From positions 1-64,000 of the forward strand of contig CADDZE010000013.1 of assembly GCA_902812465.1 (NCBI GenBank): a stretch of DNA of 64,000 nt. The letters are read 5' to 3'. The stretch is from Acidobacteriota bacterium (GTDB lineage Bacteria > Acidobacteriota > Terriglobia > UBA7540). The notes below the pieces were generated by a model. It was not told where the DNA came from and searched no databases. It saw nothing but the letters and a program-made list of their open reading frames with translations. Positions 45,640 to 55,564 of the stretch are shown in pieces. The position numbers were made by a program, and so were the translations under genes. The stretch's first letter is position 1. Every line of letters begins with the position of its first letter.

Positions 45640-48600
45640 TTAGAAGTAGAGCTTCAGCGCCACCTCCAGTTCGCGATGCCCGTACTTGTTGGTGATGGTG
45701 CCCAACTGGCTCCCATTCACGAGCTGGGCATGACCGTCGGCAAAATGATGGGCATTGGCCGGTAACACCCAGTTGAATAGGGGAGTGGTGATGAAGGCCG
45801 ACCCGGTGGTGCCCAGGTTGGCGTGGTTGAAGACATTGAAGCCTGCAAATCTGAACTCTAGCCGCCGATCCTCCCCCAAGTTAAACGACTTGAACAGGGT
45901 CATGTCCCACTCCTGCGAGAACGGACCCCGAAAGGTGGGCAGCTCCAGGCTCCCGAACTGATTAATTCCGGGAAGGGTTACGGAAGATGGGCTGAACCAG
46001 TGGTCGCCCACGTGCTTGAAGCCTCCCGCTTGCCACGTGACGATCGGCCGCACCACGTTCCCGTCCGCGTTGGTGGTGTTGTAGTCCAGCATATCAGGGG
46101 TGCCGTACCATCCTACGCCACTGCCCGAGAACCGGCTCCCCTTCTCCAGGGCATCATTGGCACAGAGGTTGGTGGTCGCCCCAGGCGCCATGGTGCAGTT
46201 GATGGTGGGATTACCGATGATGACGGGAGCGCCGCCCGTGAAGTGGGTAATTCCAGAGAACTGCCAGCCGTCCAGCACACCCTTCGCCACTTTGCTGGAA
46301 GAGAAGTGCTGGGCGCCCAAACTCGGCAATTGATAGATATACGAGATGTTAAAGATATGGGCATGGTCCCAGGGAAGCGGCCCGTAGTAGCGCTTCGAGT
46401 CGAAGGGATCCACCACCCCCTGGAACGTCTGGGTGAAGCCCAAGGTCTTGGACCAGGTGTAGGATCCGAGGAGCGTCAAGCCGTGCGACACATTCCGGCG
46501 CAAGGTGGCCTGCAGGGAATTGTAGTTAGCCGTGTCGCTGTGCGTTGACCAACTGATCCGCGCATAAGGCTTGTACGGACGGTAGTCGGGCGTATTGGTG
46601 TCTCCGTTGGCACAGCAGTCTGTCGTACCTGGGATCCACATGGCCCCAGGAGGGATCACGTTGGCGTCCTGCTGGCGATAGAGATGTCGGCTCACATTTC
46701 CGACGTACGACGCCTCTACCACCGTCTTCCAGCCGACGTTCTGCGAAAGGGTAACATTCCACTCATAGGTCTGCGGCTGGTTGGGGTCGTGGGGATCCTC
46801 GGCTTGCACGGTGATGTTCCCCAACGCGCTGAAGGGGTTGGATGCTTCAATTTGCTCCAGAGTGAGAGGAGCACCGGTTCTCTGCACCGTGGCGCTGAAG
46901 GAGAACGGATCGGCATTCGCCATATAGAAGGAGGTGTTACCCTGGTCACGGCTCACGTAAATGCCGAAGCCGCCCCGCAACACCGTCCGTCCCTTGCCGA
47001 ACACGTCCCAGGCAAAGCCCACCCGCGGCTGCACCACCGGGCGGGGATTAGGAAAGACGCTGCGCGAGACTAAGCCGCTGCTCGCCGTCGCGATGCCATT
47101 GATGAAGCTCGTGGGCTTCGAGGGATCGTACAGGGAAGGGATGAAGGTGGTGGCCAGGCCGCGCGCCTCATTCCACGGCTGCATCCAGGAGAAACGCGCG
47201 CCATAGTTCAGCGTTAGCTTGCGGGTGGCCTTCCAGGAGTCCTGGGCGTACCATTCCATGTTCCAGAAGCGCCACAAACCATCGTTGTTGGGAAGCCCCT
47301 GAGTGAAAGCGGCAAAATTATCCGTCAGAATGTCCCCGAACGAGTTCCCAGTCGTGTAGCCTCCCCAGTTCTCAGCCGTGATCAGCATGCCCTCGGTGAC
47401 CGGACCCCCATTCTGGTCGTTACGCGTGCGGTCGATGTTGCCGCCGAACTTGAAGGTGTGGGTTCCGTGGACCTTGGTGACGTTGTCGATGAACTCGAAA
47501 ATAGTTTTGTCGGCAAAGATGCCGCTGCCCACATCACCTTCGCCCCACCGTCCGGTGCCCGGGTTGCCGCCATTATAGAAGCTCCACTGGTCGGTGATCT
47601 GGGGCATCGAGTCGCCACCGTAGACGAGGCCATTGCGGAAGGCCGGCACCTGCGAATTCTTAAAGTTCAGCCCCCTAAACTGGAACCCCAAAGCGGACTT
47701 GCTCAGCTTGGCGGGGTTCTGGTAATGGTTGGGCAGCGTCAACTGCTGGACGTTGAATTGCATCTCGTTGGTCAAAGTGGGGTTGATGACCTTGACGAGG
47801 TTCAGAGTCATCGACTCCCCCAGATTGTCTCCCACCGTGGGCGTCGGCTCGGGCACGTTGGACGTCCACCCTGAATTAATGCCGGACCACAGCCCCCACG
47901 GGTAGAACTGTGTCTCATGGTTCCGGCCCAAGCGAACGTACATGCGCGTGGTTTCCGATAAGTTGTAATCCACCCGCACATTCTGTTCGTTGCGGTTCAG
48001 GGGATAGAGCGGGTTGCCGGCAAAATTGTAGTTGCCGTTCGGGTCGACGTAGTTGGGAAGTGGATACTCATTCAGCAGCAAGGCGCTGTTGGAATTGATT
48101 TCGCTCTGGGGAAGGATATTGCTGAGGATGGCGGTGTTGCTCCATCCGCTCGCCGGGTCGTCAATCTGGCAAGGCATGTTGAGGGCGCGTCCAGCCCAGC
48201 CGGTCTGCACCTTATTCCCCTTGCTGTCCGTGGTGAAGACTGGCGTGCACAATGGCTGCCCCTGCGCGTTTTTGATGGTCAGCAGCTCACTGAAGTCACC
48301 CTTGCGCATCGCCGCCGACGGCACGACCGCTAGCTGGGTACCGAAATCGGGCAACTGCCGCTGCCACTCCATCCCCACCCAGAAGAACATCTTGTCGTTG
48401 TTCTTGTTAAAGTCCGAATGAGGAAAACGCACGGGACCGCCCAGGTTGAAGCCCGGATAGTTAAATTTGCTGGCCGGCTTCTTGATTCCGGCATTGTCGT
48501 TGGACCAGTCGTTGGCGTTGAAAACGGCATTCCGCGCGTAGTAGTACGCCTCCCCGTGCAGTTTGCTCCCTCCGGACTTAGTGACCGCGTCGACGATGAG

Positions 48601-49389
48601 GGCCGCCCGCCCCTGGTCGGCTTCGAAGCTCGAAGACTTCACCGAGAACTCCTGCACCATGTCCATGTTCGGCTCGACGATGAAACCACCGTTGTTGCCG
48701 GGGTCGATCATATTCGCGTTATCCAGTCGGATGGAGTTCTGGTCGCTCCGCAACCCGTTCACATTGAATTGGTTAATTCCCTGCCCGGTGCTCGACCCAA
48801 ACTCGGGATTGAAGCCTGCGTTCACCACCCCCGGCAGCAGCGTCAACAACTCCATCACGTTGCGGCCCTCGGTGGAGATGTTCTCAATCTGGTGGGCGGA
48901 AATGACGTCTGTCTTGGCACCGCTATCGGTAATCACGACAGCGCCAGCCTGGGCGGTTACCTCAACCGTTTGCACTTCCGAGCCCACCTCAAGGGTAATG
49001 GGCACCCGGAGGCGATCGTCGGGGTGAACCACGAGACCCGTCTGCTGGTACTTCCTGAAGCCCTTCGCCTCCACTGAGAGCGTGTAAGTGGCCGGAGGAA
49101 CCAAATCGATACTGTAAAAGCCACTGGCATCCGATTGGCCCCTGATTTCGGTTCCACTCGCCTCATTCCGCAAAACAACGGAGGCACGGGGGATAACTGC
49201 CCCCGTCGGGTCTTGGACAATCCCGTCCACGCGCGCGGAGTTCTGCGCCCAAGTCGGCGAAACCGCCCACCCAGCGAGCAGGCACACCACCAATCCCACC
49301 TGTCCCGGCCAGCTAACCCTTCGCCGTTCAGGCAAGCCAAAGCTCGCGCTTCCAAGACCCCTGGTACCCAAACCGCCCTTCCGCACCAT
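45640..49389 (-). CDS. Oar-like TonB-dependent outer-membrane receptor, first copy
   Basis: 1249 residues. A signal peptide (VGLVVCLLAGWAVSPTWAQ) is followed by a carboxypeptidase-regulatory-like domain (RVDGIVQDPTGAVIPRASVV, GFYSIDLVPPATYTLSVEAK), a plug (ISTEGRNVMELLTLLPGVV) and a long beta-barrel ending LEVALKLYF with the terminal Phe. This is the Oar type of the phylum, used for large-substrate uptake or adhesion. ATG 49389 is preferred: GGAGG lies 8 bp upstream. A GTG at 49404 has its own duplicated GGAGGATAAAG. A strong terminator follows at 45508-45532. Confidence 0.93.
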   Translation of the reverse strand: MVRKGGLGTRGLGSASFGLPERRRVSWPGQVGLVVCLLAGWAVSPTWAQNSARVDGIVQDPTGAVIPRASVVLRNEASGTEIRGQSDASGFYSIDLVPPATYTLSVEAKGFRKYQQTGLVVHPDDRLRVPITLEVGSEVQTVEVTAQAGAVVITDSGAKTDVISAHQIENISTEGRNVMELLTLLPGVVNAGFNPEFGSSTGQGINQFNVNGLRSDQNSIRLDNANMIDPGNNGGFIVEPNMDMVQEFSVKSSSFEADQGRAALIVDAVTKSGGSKLHGEAYYYARNAVFNANDWSNDNAGIKKPASKFNYPGFNLGGPVRFPHSDFNKNNDKMFFWVGMEWQRQLPDFGTQLAVVPSAAMRKGDFSELLTIKNAQGQPLCTPVFTTDSKGNKVQTGWAGRALNMPCQIDDPASGWSNTAILSNILPQSEINSNSALLLNEYPLPNYVDPNGNYNFAGNPLYPLNRNEQNVRVDYNLSETTRMYVRLGRNHETQFYPWGLWSGINSGWTSNVPEPTPTVGDNLGESMTLNLVKVINPTLTNEMQFNVQQLTLPNHYQNPAKLSKSALGFQFRGLNFKNSQVPAFRNGLVYGGDSMPQITDQWSFYNGGNPGTGRWGEGDVGSGIFADKTIFEFIDNVTKVHGTHTFKFGGNIDRTRNDQNGGPVTEGMLITAENWGGYTTGNSFGDILTDNFAAFTQGLPNNDGLWRFWNMEWYAQDSWKATRKLTLNYGARFSWMQPWNEARGLATTFIPSLYDPSKPTSFINGIATASSGLVSRSVFPNPRPVVQPRVGFAWDVFGKGRTVLRGGFGIYVSRDQGNTSFYMANADPFSFSATVQRTGAPLTLEQIEASNPFSALGNITVQAEDPHDPNQPQTYEWNVTLSQNVGWKTVVEASYVGNVSRHLYRQQDANVIPPGAMWIPGTTDCCANGDTNTPDYRPYKPYARISWSTHSDTANYNSLQATLRRNVSHGLTLLGSYTWSKTLGFTQTFQGVVDPFDSKRYYGPLPWDHAHIFNISYIYQLPSLGAQHFSSSKVAKGVLDGWQFSGITHFTGGAPVIIGNPTINCTMAPGATTNLCANDALEKGSRFSGSGVGWYGTPDMLDYNTTNADGNVVRPIVTWQAGGFKHVGDHWFSPSSVTLPGINQFGSLELPTFRGPFSQEWDMTLFKSFNLGEDRRLEFRFAGFNVFNHANLGTTGSAFITTPLFNWVLPANAHHFADGHAQLVNGSQLGTITNKYGHRELEVALKLYF

Positions 49390-49404
49390 AACTTTATCCT
49401 CCAC

Positions 49405-49886
49405 TTTATCCTCCGGCTACAGGTCCCCCTGATGGCATAGTTAGGGAGAGGGGGTACTATGAAATCATCCTTATTGATTGGCGGACCCGAACCTTCACCC
49501 GAGACCACTAGTGCAAAAGCACTACTGAGCTGGCTTCCAGCAGACTACCCGATGCTAACGCCACTAGCGCCTATCTACGCCCGTTTGACAAGTTACGATG
49601 CGTTACGTAACTGTGACGCATAGACTAAGATTAGAACTTCGAATAGGTTCCGAAGAATTAAACCTGTACTCTGTAACGCTTGAACATCGGCACTTAAGGC
49701 AAGCTTTCGCCTCCGTCTTAGAAACCTTTCACCGGGTGCCCGCCCAATCGCTGTGCGCTTTTCCCACTAAGCTCCTCGCTTGTTTTCTGCCGCCGCCCCG
49801 CGCCCCAGTTTTTTGCCCTCTAAGGGTCAACTAAACTCCCTGCTACCTTCACGCTGTTATGATATCCTCAGGGCACAGAACAAGAG
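49405..49886. other. Intergenic control region with two inverted repeats
   Basis: No gene is seen before the tRNA. Two palindromic elements are present: TAGTGC-AAAA-GCACTA (49509-49524) and TGCGTTAC-GTAACT-GTGACGCA (49599-49620, 7 of 8 pairs). The second lies near a TTGACA on the plus strand. They could be operators for the Oar-like gene (minus) or for transcription toward the tRNA; nothing proves it. A small frame at 49598-49834 is not convincing. Confidence 0.4.
49858..49863 (+). promoter_or_regulatory. Possible -10 element of the tRNA gene
   Basis: TATGAT (5 of 6) lies 24 bp before the tRNA. No good -35 is visible at the normal distance. Confidence 0.25.
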
Positions 49887-49960
<74 letters not shown>

Positions 49961-50684
49961 CCGCTTGTCTTCGATAGCTTGAGCTTGCCGAACGCCTAGG
50001 TGAGCCGAGCCCCGATTGAAACGTACTCCTGCCAGGCGCGAACTCGCTACCTGCCCCAGGTGCTGCTGATGTCACCAACGTGCTAGCGCCGCGCTGGGCC
50101 GGGCGTAACCGGCCGCGCTTGGGAGCTGTGCATACCAGTTCGTGCTGTTTTCCATTGCCGTGGCCATCTAGGGCACGGTCGTCCTGCTCGCAGGTCCTGG
50201 CTGTGCTCCTCGATGCTCCTGGCGCTGGATGCCTGGTCAAGCCCTAAGGGTAAGAGTGTCGGCCCGAGTTCGCGAGGCTCCTCGATGAGAGGGAACCGTT
50301 CGACCCGGGACCGCGGGCGACACTGATCTATGCGTGGGTGACTTCGGTGAGGAAATTTCTAGTCTTGGTAGAGGCGCAGCCGGCGGAAAAAGCGAGAAGC
50401 GACGCCGTCTAACGGAAACCGCGGCTCTCCGGGTTCCAAAGCCAGCCTCTCATCTCTGGGCTTGGGAAAGGCCAGCTACGGATCACCGGCCGGACAGGGC
50501 AAACCCTGTTGCAGCCGAGCGATCACCCAGCCCCAACCGCCCTTGTGCGCGATGGACGTCCGTCTCTTGTGCTGATGCTTGATCGAAAACCCTCCGGCAC
50601 CGTGTGCGCTAGGTTCCAGCTGCCGCGGAAGAGCAAGCTTATTCCCCGCCCGCCTCATGATGGGCCCAACCAACCGCCAGCCTG
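49961..50684. other. Region without a recognisable gene
   Basis: About 720 bp downstream of the tRNA with no convincing coding frame on either strand. No copy of the tRNA 3' end and no integrase remnant were recognised, so there is no sign of a tRNA-targeted element. Confidence 0.6.
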
Positions 50685-53600
50685 TCAGAAGCTGATCTTC
50701 AAAGCGAGCTGGACGATGCGTGGCCCCCAATCACTGGCGACTTCGCCGTTCCCAATGTTGTTAGGTCCGCTACATGGCTGGCCTGGTAGGGTGGCTCCGC
50801 TGCAAAAGACATTGACCGTCTTCCATTGCGGATGATTCAGTGTGTTGAACGTCTCCAAGCGGAACTCCACCGTGGAATGCTCACCGTTAAACCACGGTGC
50901 CTTGAAGTCCTTCAACAAGGCCAGGTCCCAGTTGTTACGCCCGGGCCCTGTCAGTACGTTGCGGCCCAGATAGCCGAACATGCCCGGCTCACCGTTCGCG
51001 TAGAGCTGGCTGAGGGCGGGCTGTCCGATGACATTCGGATCGAACCATCCCGGAGTCGGCCCGAATTGAGGATCCTGGATAACACTCTTGTGAATCCGCA
51101 CCGATCCCAGCGAGTTACACATGATGCCTTCTCCAATCCCACTGCTCATCCCGTTGATTCCACACTGAAAGTTAATGGGCTCTCCGGAAAAGAAGCTGGT
51201 GATGCCACTTACCTTCCAACCGCCAAGCATATGGCGCGACCACGCAGAGGAAGCCTTGGTGAAAAAGGGGAGATTGTATACGAAATTTGTCGTCAAGATG
51301 TGAGTGCGATTGATGTCGGAGGTGGCGTACCAACGTCTCAGGTTACTGTCATCGACTCCCGTGGTGAAGTAGGTGCTGGTCGAGTCGTCGAGGGCGTGAG
51401 ACCAGGTGTAGGCCACCTGCATGGTCAGGCCGTGGCCAAAGGGGTGGCTATACTCCACTTGAAGCGCATTGTAATTGGAGTCAGCCGCATCCTCCTTCAA
51501 GCCGATCGTGCCGTAACCCTGGTAAGGTACAAAGAAAATGCTAGGCGCCTCGTCATTCATCAACACCTGCTGAACGTCACATACCCCTGCCGCATTGCAT
51601 CCTGGCACCACTCCAGCCAGAGCCGGAACGATGCTGGTAGTCATCCCTTTGGGTACCTGATTGATGTTTTGCTGGTTTGCGAGATGTCGTCCGACGTTGC
51701 CCACATAGCTCACAGTCAGCACATTATTTCCGCCAAAGTCGTGCTGAATTCCTAAGCTGAAAGCCTGAACGCTTGGAAACTTCCAAACAGGAGGGAGCGT
51801 AAAGATGTTGGCAGGCCCCACCGGCTGCGAAAGAATGTTGGCCCTGGGTTGAATGGCAGCATAGCCAGCTAGATTGAATAGAGAAGGGATCAAGGCAGCC
51901 GGTGGGTTTCCCCCAATTGCGCCGGACATAGACTCATTCCAGTTGCCAATTTCGTAGTAGATTCCGTAGCCGCCCCGAATCGCCGTCTTGCCATGTCCGG
52001 TAGGATCCCAGGCGAAGCCAAAGCGAGGACCCAGATTTTTCTTTCCAACGCGCAAGCATCCCGGAGGAATTCCCTCGGTTCCGCACTCAACCAGACCGTT
52101 TCCATAGATACTGTTTGTGTAGATTTGGCCTGTCGCTGGGTTGGGTGTCAGAAGTCCCGCTGCATTGAGGGGTGCTTCTAGCGCCCGATTATATAAGCTG
52201 GGCTCAAAGGCGGAGTCAATGGTAGGATGTTGCACATCGCGCAGATCGGTGAAGAAGTAAGCACGCAGGCCCAAGTTCAGGGTAAGCCTGCTAGTCACTC
52301 GCCAATCGTCCTGAAAGTAAGGCTCGAAGTCCCACTGGTGGTAATCGCCATACTCCATGCCTCCGACCGGCACACCGTTCACTGTGGCCGTAGCCTCCGT
52401 ATATTGACCGATCTGCCCGAGGAACAGGTCAGCCAGCGCGTTTCCGGTGGTGATGGCGGATCCGGCCGAGAAGGTAAGAAACCCTTGTGTATCTGCTCGG
52501 TTAGGTCCGTAGGTGTTGAGGTGCTGTCCGTAAATCCCAAATTTGAGCATGTGGTGACCCACGTTCCACACCATGCTCTCGGTTCCGGTAATAAAAGGCT
52601 GAGATGAGTAGGCATTCACATAAGCGTCCTGGGTGAAGGAGAAGGGATTGCCACCTTGAACGGCAATCGATGGGAGCATCGGGTTACGGCTGTTGGCAGG
52701 AAACAGGTTGCGTACCGGCCAGTCAGCGGGTTTGTCGATCGAGTGAGCTGGGGAGGAAGGCCCAGCTTGCTGGAGAAGGTGCCAATGGTCATTGGTGAAG
52801 CTCATCACAAACTCATTCATCAGGCTCGGTTTAAATACATGCGTCACATCGAGTACGGCGCTCTTGGTGGGACCCAAAAAGCTGGTCTGGGAAGTGTCAT
52901 AGGCTGAAGCAGTCCACAGAGACGGCGTAACCACGGTGTTCCACGCATCTTGCGTATACCGGCCAAAAACCCGTGTCTTTTCGCTGATATTTTGATCGAT
53001 CCGAATCGAGTCTTCTCTCCATCGGGTCGGCAGTCGCGGGGCATCGACGTAGCCGATAACCCCGTTATTAGCAAGTGGCACAAAGGCGTCCAAAAGGGCT
53101 TGGCCAGCTGAGCTCACTGGAACCGTATCATTGAGATAAAGCTGATGACTGACCGGGTCTCTGGGCAGTACACAACCCGAGGCAACCACAGGGTTGAACG
53201 ATGATGAGCTTGGGTCACATTGGCTAAAGTTGCCACGCCGCATGAGCAAGGAGGGAACCGTTGCACTGTTCACTGTGCCTTGGCTGTAACGCCGCCACTC
53301 CTCCGAAAGAAAGAAGAAGGTTTTGCTCCTGTCAGTGTTGTAGTGATGGGGAATCAAGACGGGGCCACCCAAGGTGAACCCGTAGTCATTCCAGGTGAGC
53401 GGTGTCTTCGGCGCGTGCCCTCCGGGAGGAGCAAGCTGGCGGTTGGCGAACCAATCGTTCGCGTCGAAAGCGTCGTTGCGCACGTACTCATATAGGTCGC
53501 CATGAAACTGCTGGGTTCCGGATTTGGTGACCACCTGAATGTTGGCGCCGGCGTGCCTTCCCACGTCGGCACCATAATTGGATGTGGAGATGCGAAATTC

Positions 53601-54266
53601 AGCGATGGCGTCGATGCTCGGAAAGGTATTGGTCGTCGAGCCTGAAGTATCATCGGTGTTTGCCCCGCCGTCGACCTGCCAATTGTTATATTGCATGCGG
53701 TTCCCATTGAAGGACATGTTTAGGTTTGCGTAAATGCCGACGTCGGTGGTGTCCAGGCTGTTATCCGGAGACGCGCCGGGAACCAAGAGCGCCAAAGCTG
53801 TAAAATTACGCCCGTTCAGGTCCAGATTCTCGATCTGACGGCCGGAAACGACGCTGGAGAGAGCGGCTGTCTCTGTCTGCACATGCGGAACATTGCCAGT
53901 AACAGTCAGCTCCTGCGTGGACGCTCCCACCTTGAGGCGAAAGTCAACCCGTTGAACTCGGCCGACGGTCAAGATGATACCCGTGCGTACCTCCTTCACG
54001 AAACCGGGAGCCTCCGCGGTAACCGTGTAGCTGCCAATGGGTAGCGCAGGGCTTGTGTACACTCCCACGTTGTTGGTGACCAGCAGGCGGTAATATCCCT
54101 GCTCAAGATTGGATACAGTGACTTGTGCCTTAGGAATGGCAGCCCCGGATTGGTCAGTCACTAGACCCACGATAGTGGCTTCCTGCCCCAGAACCAGCCC
54201 GGGAGCCAGGAAGGCCTTAACCCACAAGCATAAAATCACCGATAAATAGACCACCAGTTTATTCAT
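50685..54266 (-). CDS. Oar-like TonB-dependent outer-membrane receptor, second copy
   Basis: 1193 residues. A signal peptide (LSVILCLWVKAFLAPGLVLG) is followed by a carboxypeptidase-regulatory-like domain (TIVGLVTDQSGAAIPKAQVT), a plug (ENLDLNGRNFTALALLVPGA) and a barrel ending PRIVQLALKISF. ATG 54266 has GGAGG upstream; a longer frame to 54404 adds non-signal residues. The candidate promoter at 54446-54474 gives a leader of about 170 nt. It is similar in plan, but not close in sequence, to the first copy. The substrate is unknown. Confidence 0.93.
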   Translation of the reverse strand: MNKLVVYLSVILCLWVKAFLAPGLVLGQEATIVGLVTDQSGAAIPKAQVTVSNLEQGYYRLLVTNNVGVYTSPALPIGSYTVTAEAPGFVKEVRTGIILTVGRVQRVDFRLKVGASTQELTVTGNVPHVQTETAALSSVVSGRQIENLDLNGRNFTALALLVPGASPDNSLDTTDVGIYANLNMSFNGNRMQYNNWQVDGGANTDDTSGSTTNTFPSIDAIAEFRISTSNYGADVGRHAGANIQVVTKSGTQQFHGDLYEYVRNDAFDANDWFANRQLAPPGGHAPKTPLTWNDYGFTLGGPVLIPHHYNTDRSKTFFFLSEEWRRYSQGTVNSATVPSLLMRRGNFSQCDPSSSSFNPVVASGCVLPRDPVSHQLYLNDTVPVSSAGQALLDAFVPLANNGVIGYVDAPRLPTRWREDSIRIDQNISEKTRVFGRYTQDAWNTVVTPSLWTASAYDTSQTSFLGPTKSAVLDVTHVFKPSLMNEFVMSFTNDHWHLLQQAGPSSPAHSIDKPADWPVRNLFPANSRNPMLPSIAVQGGNPFSFTQDAYVNAYSSQPFITGTESMVWNVGHHMLKFGIYGQHLNTYGPNRADTQGFLTFSAGSAITTGNALADLFLGQIGQYTEATATVNGVPVGGMEYGDYHQWDFEPYFQDDWRVTSRLTLNLGLRAYFFTDLRDVQHPTIDSAFEPSLYNRALEAPLNAAGLLTPNPATGQIYTNSIYGNGLVECGTEGIPPGCLRVGKKNLGPRFGFAWDPTGHGKTAIRGGYGIYYEIGNWNESMSGAIGGNPPAALIPSLFNLAGYAAIQPRANILSQPVGPANIFTLPPVWKFPSVQAFSLGIQHDFGGNNVLTVSYVGNVGRHLANQQNINQVPKGMTTSIVPALAGVVPGCNAAGVCDVQQVLMNDEAPSIFFVPYQGYGTIGLKEDAADSNYNALQVEYSHPFGHGLTMQVAYTWSHALDDSTSTYFTTGVDDSNLRRWYATSDINRTHILTTNFVYNLPFFTKASSAWSRHMLGGWKVSGITSFFSGEPINFQCGINGMSSGIGEGIMCNSLGSVRIHKSVIQDPQFGPTPGWFDPNVIGQPALSQLYANGEPGMFGYLGRNVLTGPGRNNWDLALLKDFKAPWFNGEHSTVEFRLETFNTLNHPQWKTVNVFCSGATLPGQPCSGPNNIGNGEVASDWGPRIVQLALKISF

Positions 54267-54445
54267 ACTCCGCCTCCGCTCACCGTTTCGACAACCGCTC
54301 TCGGGCACCTCATGTCCCAGCCTTCCCCGTGCATTCGTCGGCCGGGCCGAGGTCTGTCGTGCGCTTCTGGACGGGACGGATGTGCAGAACGAGCCCAGCC
54401 TCAAGTGCCGACACTGATACTCGCCGATTTATTTTTTAAGGCGCT

Positions 54446-54474
54446 AATCTAGACTCGAGATGGCACTTTGTCAA
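54446..54474 (-). promoter_or_regulatory. Promoter of the second Oar-like receptor
   Basis: A perfect TTGACA (54474-54469), exactly 17 bp, and TAGATT (54451-54446; 4 of 6 to TATAAT), on the coding strand of the receptor. The region is AT-rich. It is the best sigma-70-like promoter in the window. Confidence 0.55.
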
Positions 54475-54546
54475 GTAGTTTATTCTAACGTGCTCCAATC
54501 CATTTTGTCAGGCGGCGGTGTGGTAATACTTCATTCATAAGCGAAG

Positions 54547-55065
54547 TTATAGGAGGGTGAAGGACCACATCGGATGGCCCCCCGATCCCGCCAACCCCGG
54601 CTGCTTCTGAGAGTGAGAGAGCTCCCTGGCGGAAGTTGAAGCCAAACCCCTAATTGCTGGGTGAGGTTTGTGCGAGACGCTTGGCCAGGTGAGGCGACCT
54701 TCATTCGAAGACTCAAGGTAGCCTTCGACCTCGGCCGGATGCCGGCGCAGATACTCCGCTGTCCATCGGGACTCGTACATCCCGCGGACGATCTTCATGG
54801 CCCCTACACCGCAGCCGTTCCCGCAGAGCACTACGACTTCGCAGGCGCCAGTTATTGTGGTGCGAGTCAAAGCGCAGATAACTTTCTCAGCCGGCTCAGT
54901 CGCACCGTCTTCGGCGGCCTTCACCATTTGGTCCCCTGACGTATTAGATCGGCAATAGCTCCGAATTGCGGCCCGTACTCTTTGGCGGCAATAGGCCAGA
55001 ACTCCTCGTAGCCAAACACGAGCCCCGCTTTTTTCTGGGAGCATCCTCGATGAAATGGCCAGCAC
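54547..55065 (-). pseudogene. DUF5677-like gene remnant, frameshifted
   Basis: The open frame holds KVICALTRTTITGACEVVVL and MKIVRGMYESRWTAEYLRRH, then PAEVEGYLE. This is the helical core of DUF5677-type proteins, where a member normally reads 'R.l.E....a.yl..hpe'. Upstream, YEEFWPIAAKEYGPQFGAIA and DLIRQGTKW lie in a different minus-strand frame ending at 54921. One indel near 54930 separates the halves. The 3' part after YLE looks random. A related full gene would be about 250 codons or more, so this is a remnant. Confidence 0.5.
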
Positions 55066-55277
55066 GGCTTTGGGGACTCATAATGTGTCCAATGTTATGG
55101 CGAAGAAAAGGTGAAAGTCAAGGCGCCCGTCCACGAAGCCATGACGGGGTTTCGTTCTAAGGTTGCCACAACGAAACTGACGAAAAGAAGCGTGTGCCGA
55201 GGGGTGCTGGCTGGAGGCCGGCTGAGCGCGATCAAGGAAACGGCGCATGCTTTGCCCGCGACGCTGGCCCGAATGGG

Positions 55278-55562
55278 TCATCCGAACTGGCCACAGTATT
55301 TGCATTGGCAGTTCGAGGCGTGATCTCCTCCGAAACAGCCGCAATATTCGCATCGGCAGTTTGAGGCATGGTTTCCGCCGAAGTACTTGCACTGAGGACA
55401 TTGGCAATTGCTGGCGTGCGTCCCGCCGAAATATCCGCACTCGGGACACCTGCAATTCGATAAATGTTTTCCGCCATACTTGTATTCCACAGGGTTTCCG
55501 GTACGAAGAATAGCATCAAACCCTCGCTCTGGCCACGGCACGAGCGCTATGCGGGCTGCCAC
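55278..55562 (-). CDS. Tiny protein of four HxxxCxCxxC repeats, putative metal binder
   Basis: 94 residues. After a 30-residue leader come four 16-residue repeats: GGKHLSNCRCPECGYF, GGTHASNCQCPQCKYF, GGNHASNCRCEYCGCF, GGDHASNCQCKYCGQF, then G and stop. Each unit offers His and three Cys in H-x3-C-x-C-x2-C, enough for one metal. Codons differ between copies (TGC/TGT, CAC/CAT), so the protein, not the DNA, is what is conserved, which supports real translation. GTG 55562 starts 2 bp after the DUF3800 stop. No known family is recognised. Zinc binding is inferred from the ligands only. Confidence 0.8.
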   Translation of the reverse strand: MAARIALVPWPERGFDAILRTGNPVEYKYGGKHLSNCRCPECGYFGGTHASNCQCPQCKYFGGNHASNCRCEYCGCFGGDHASNCQCKYCGQFG

Positions 55563-55564
55563 GG

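Noticed and set aside
49586-49620. TTGACA on plus as a promoter
   Set aside because: The -10 at the right distance (TAACTG) is poor and no gene starts near it before the tRNA.
49961-50684. tRNA-targeted integrated element
   Set aside because: No integrase and no second copy of the tRNA 3' end were seen.
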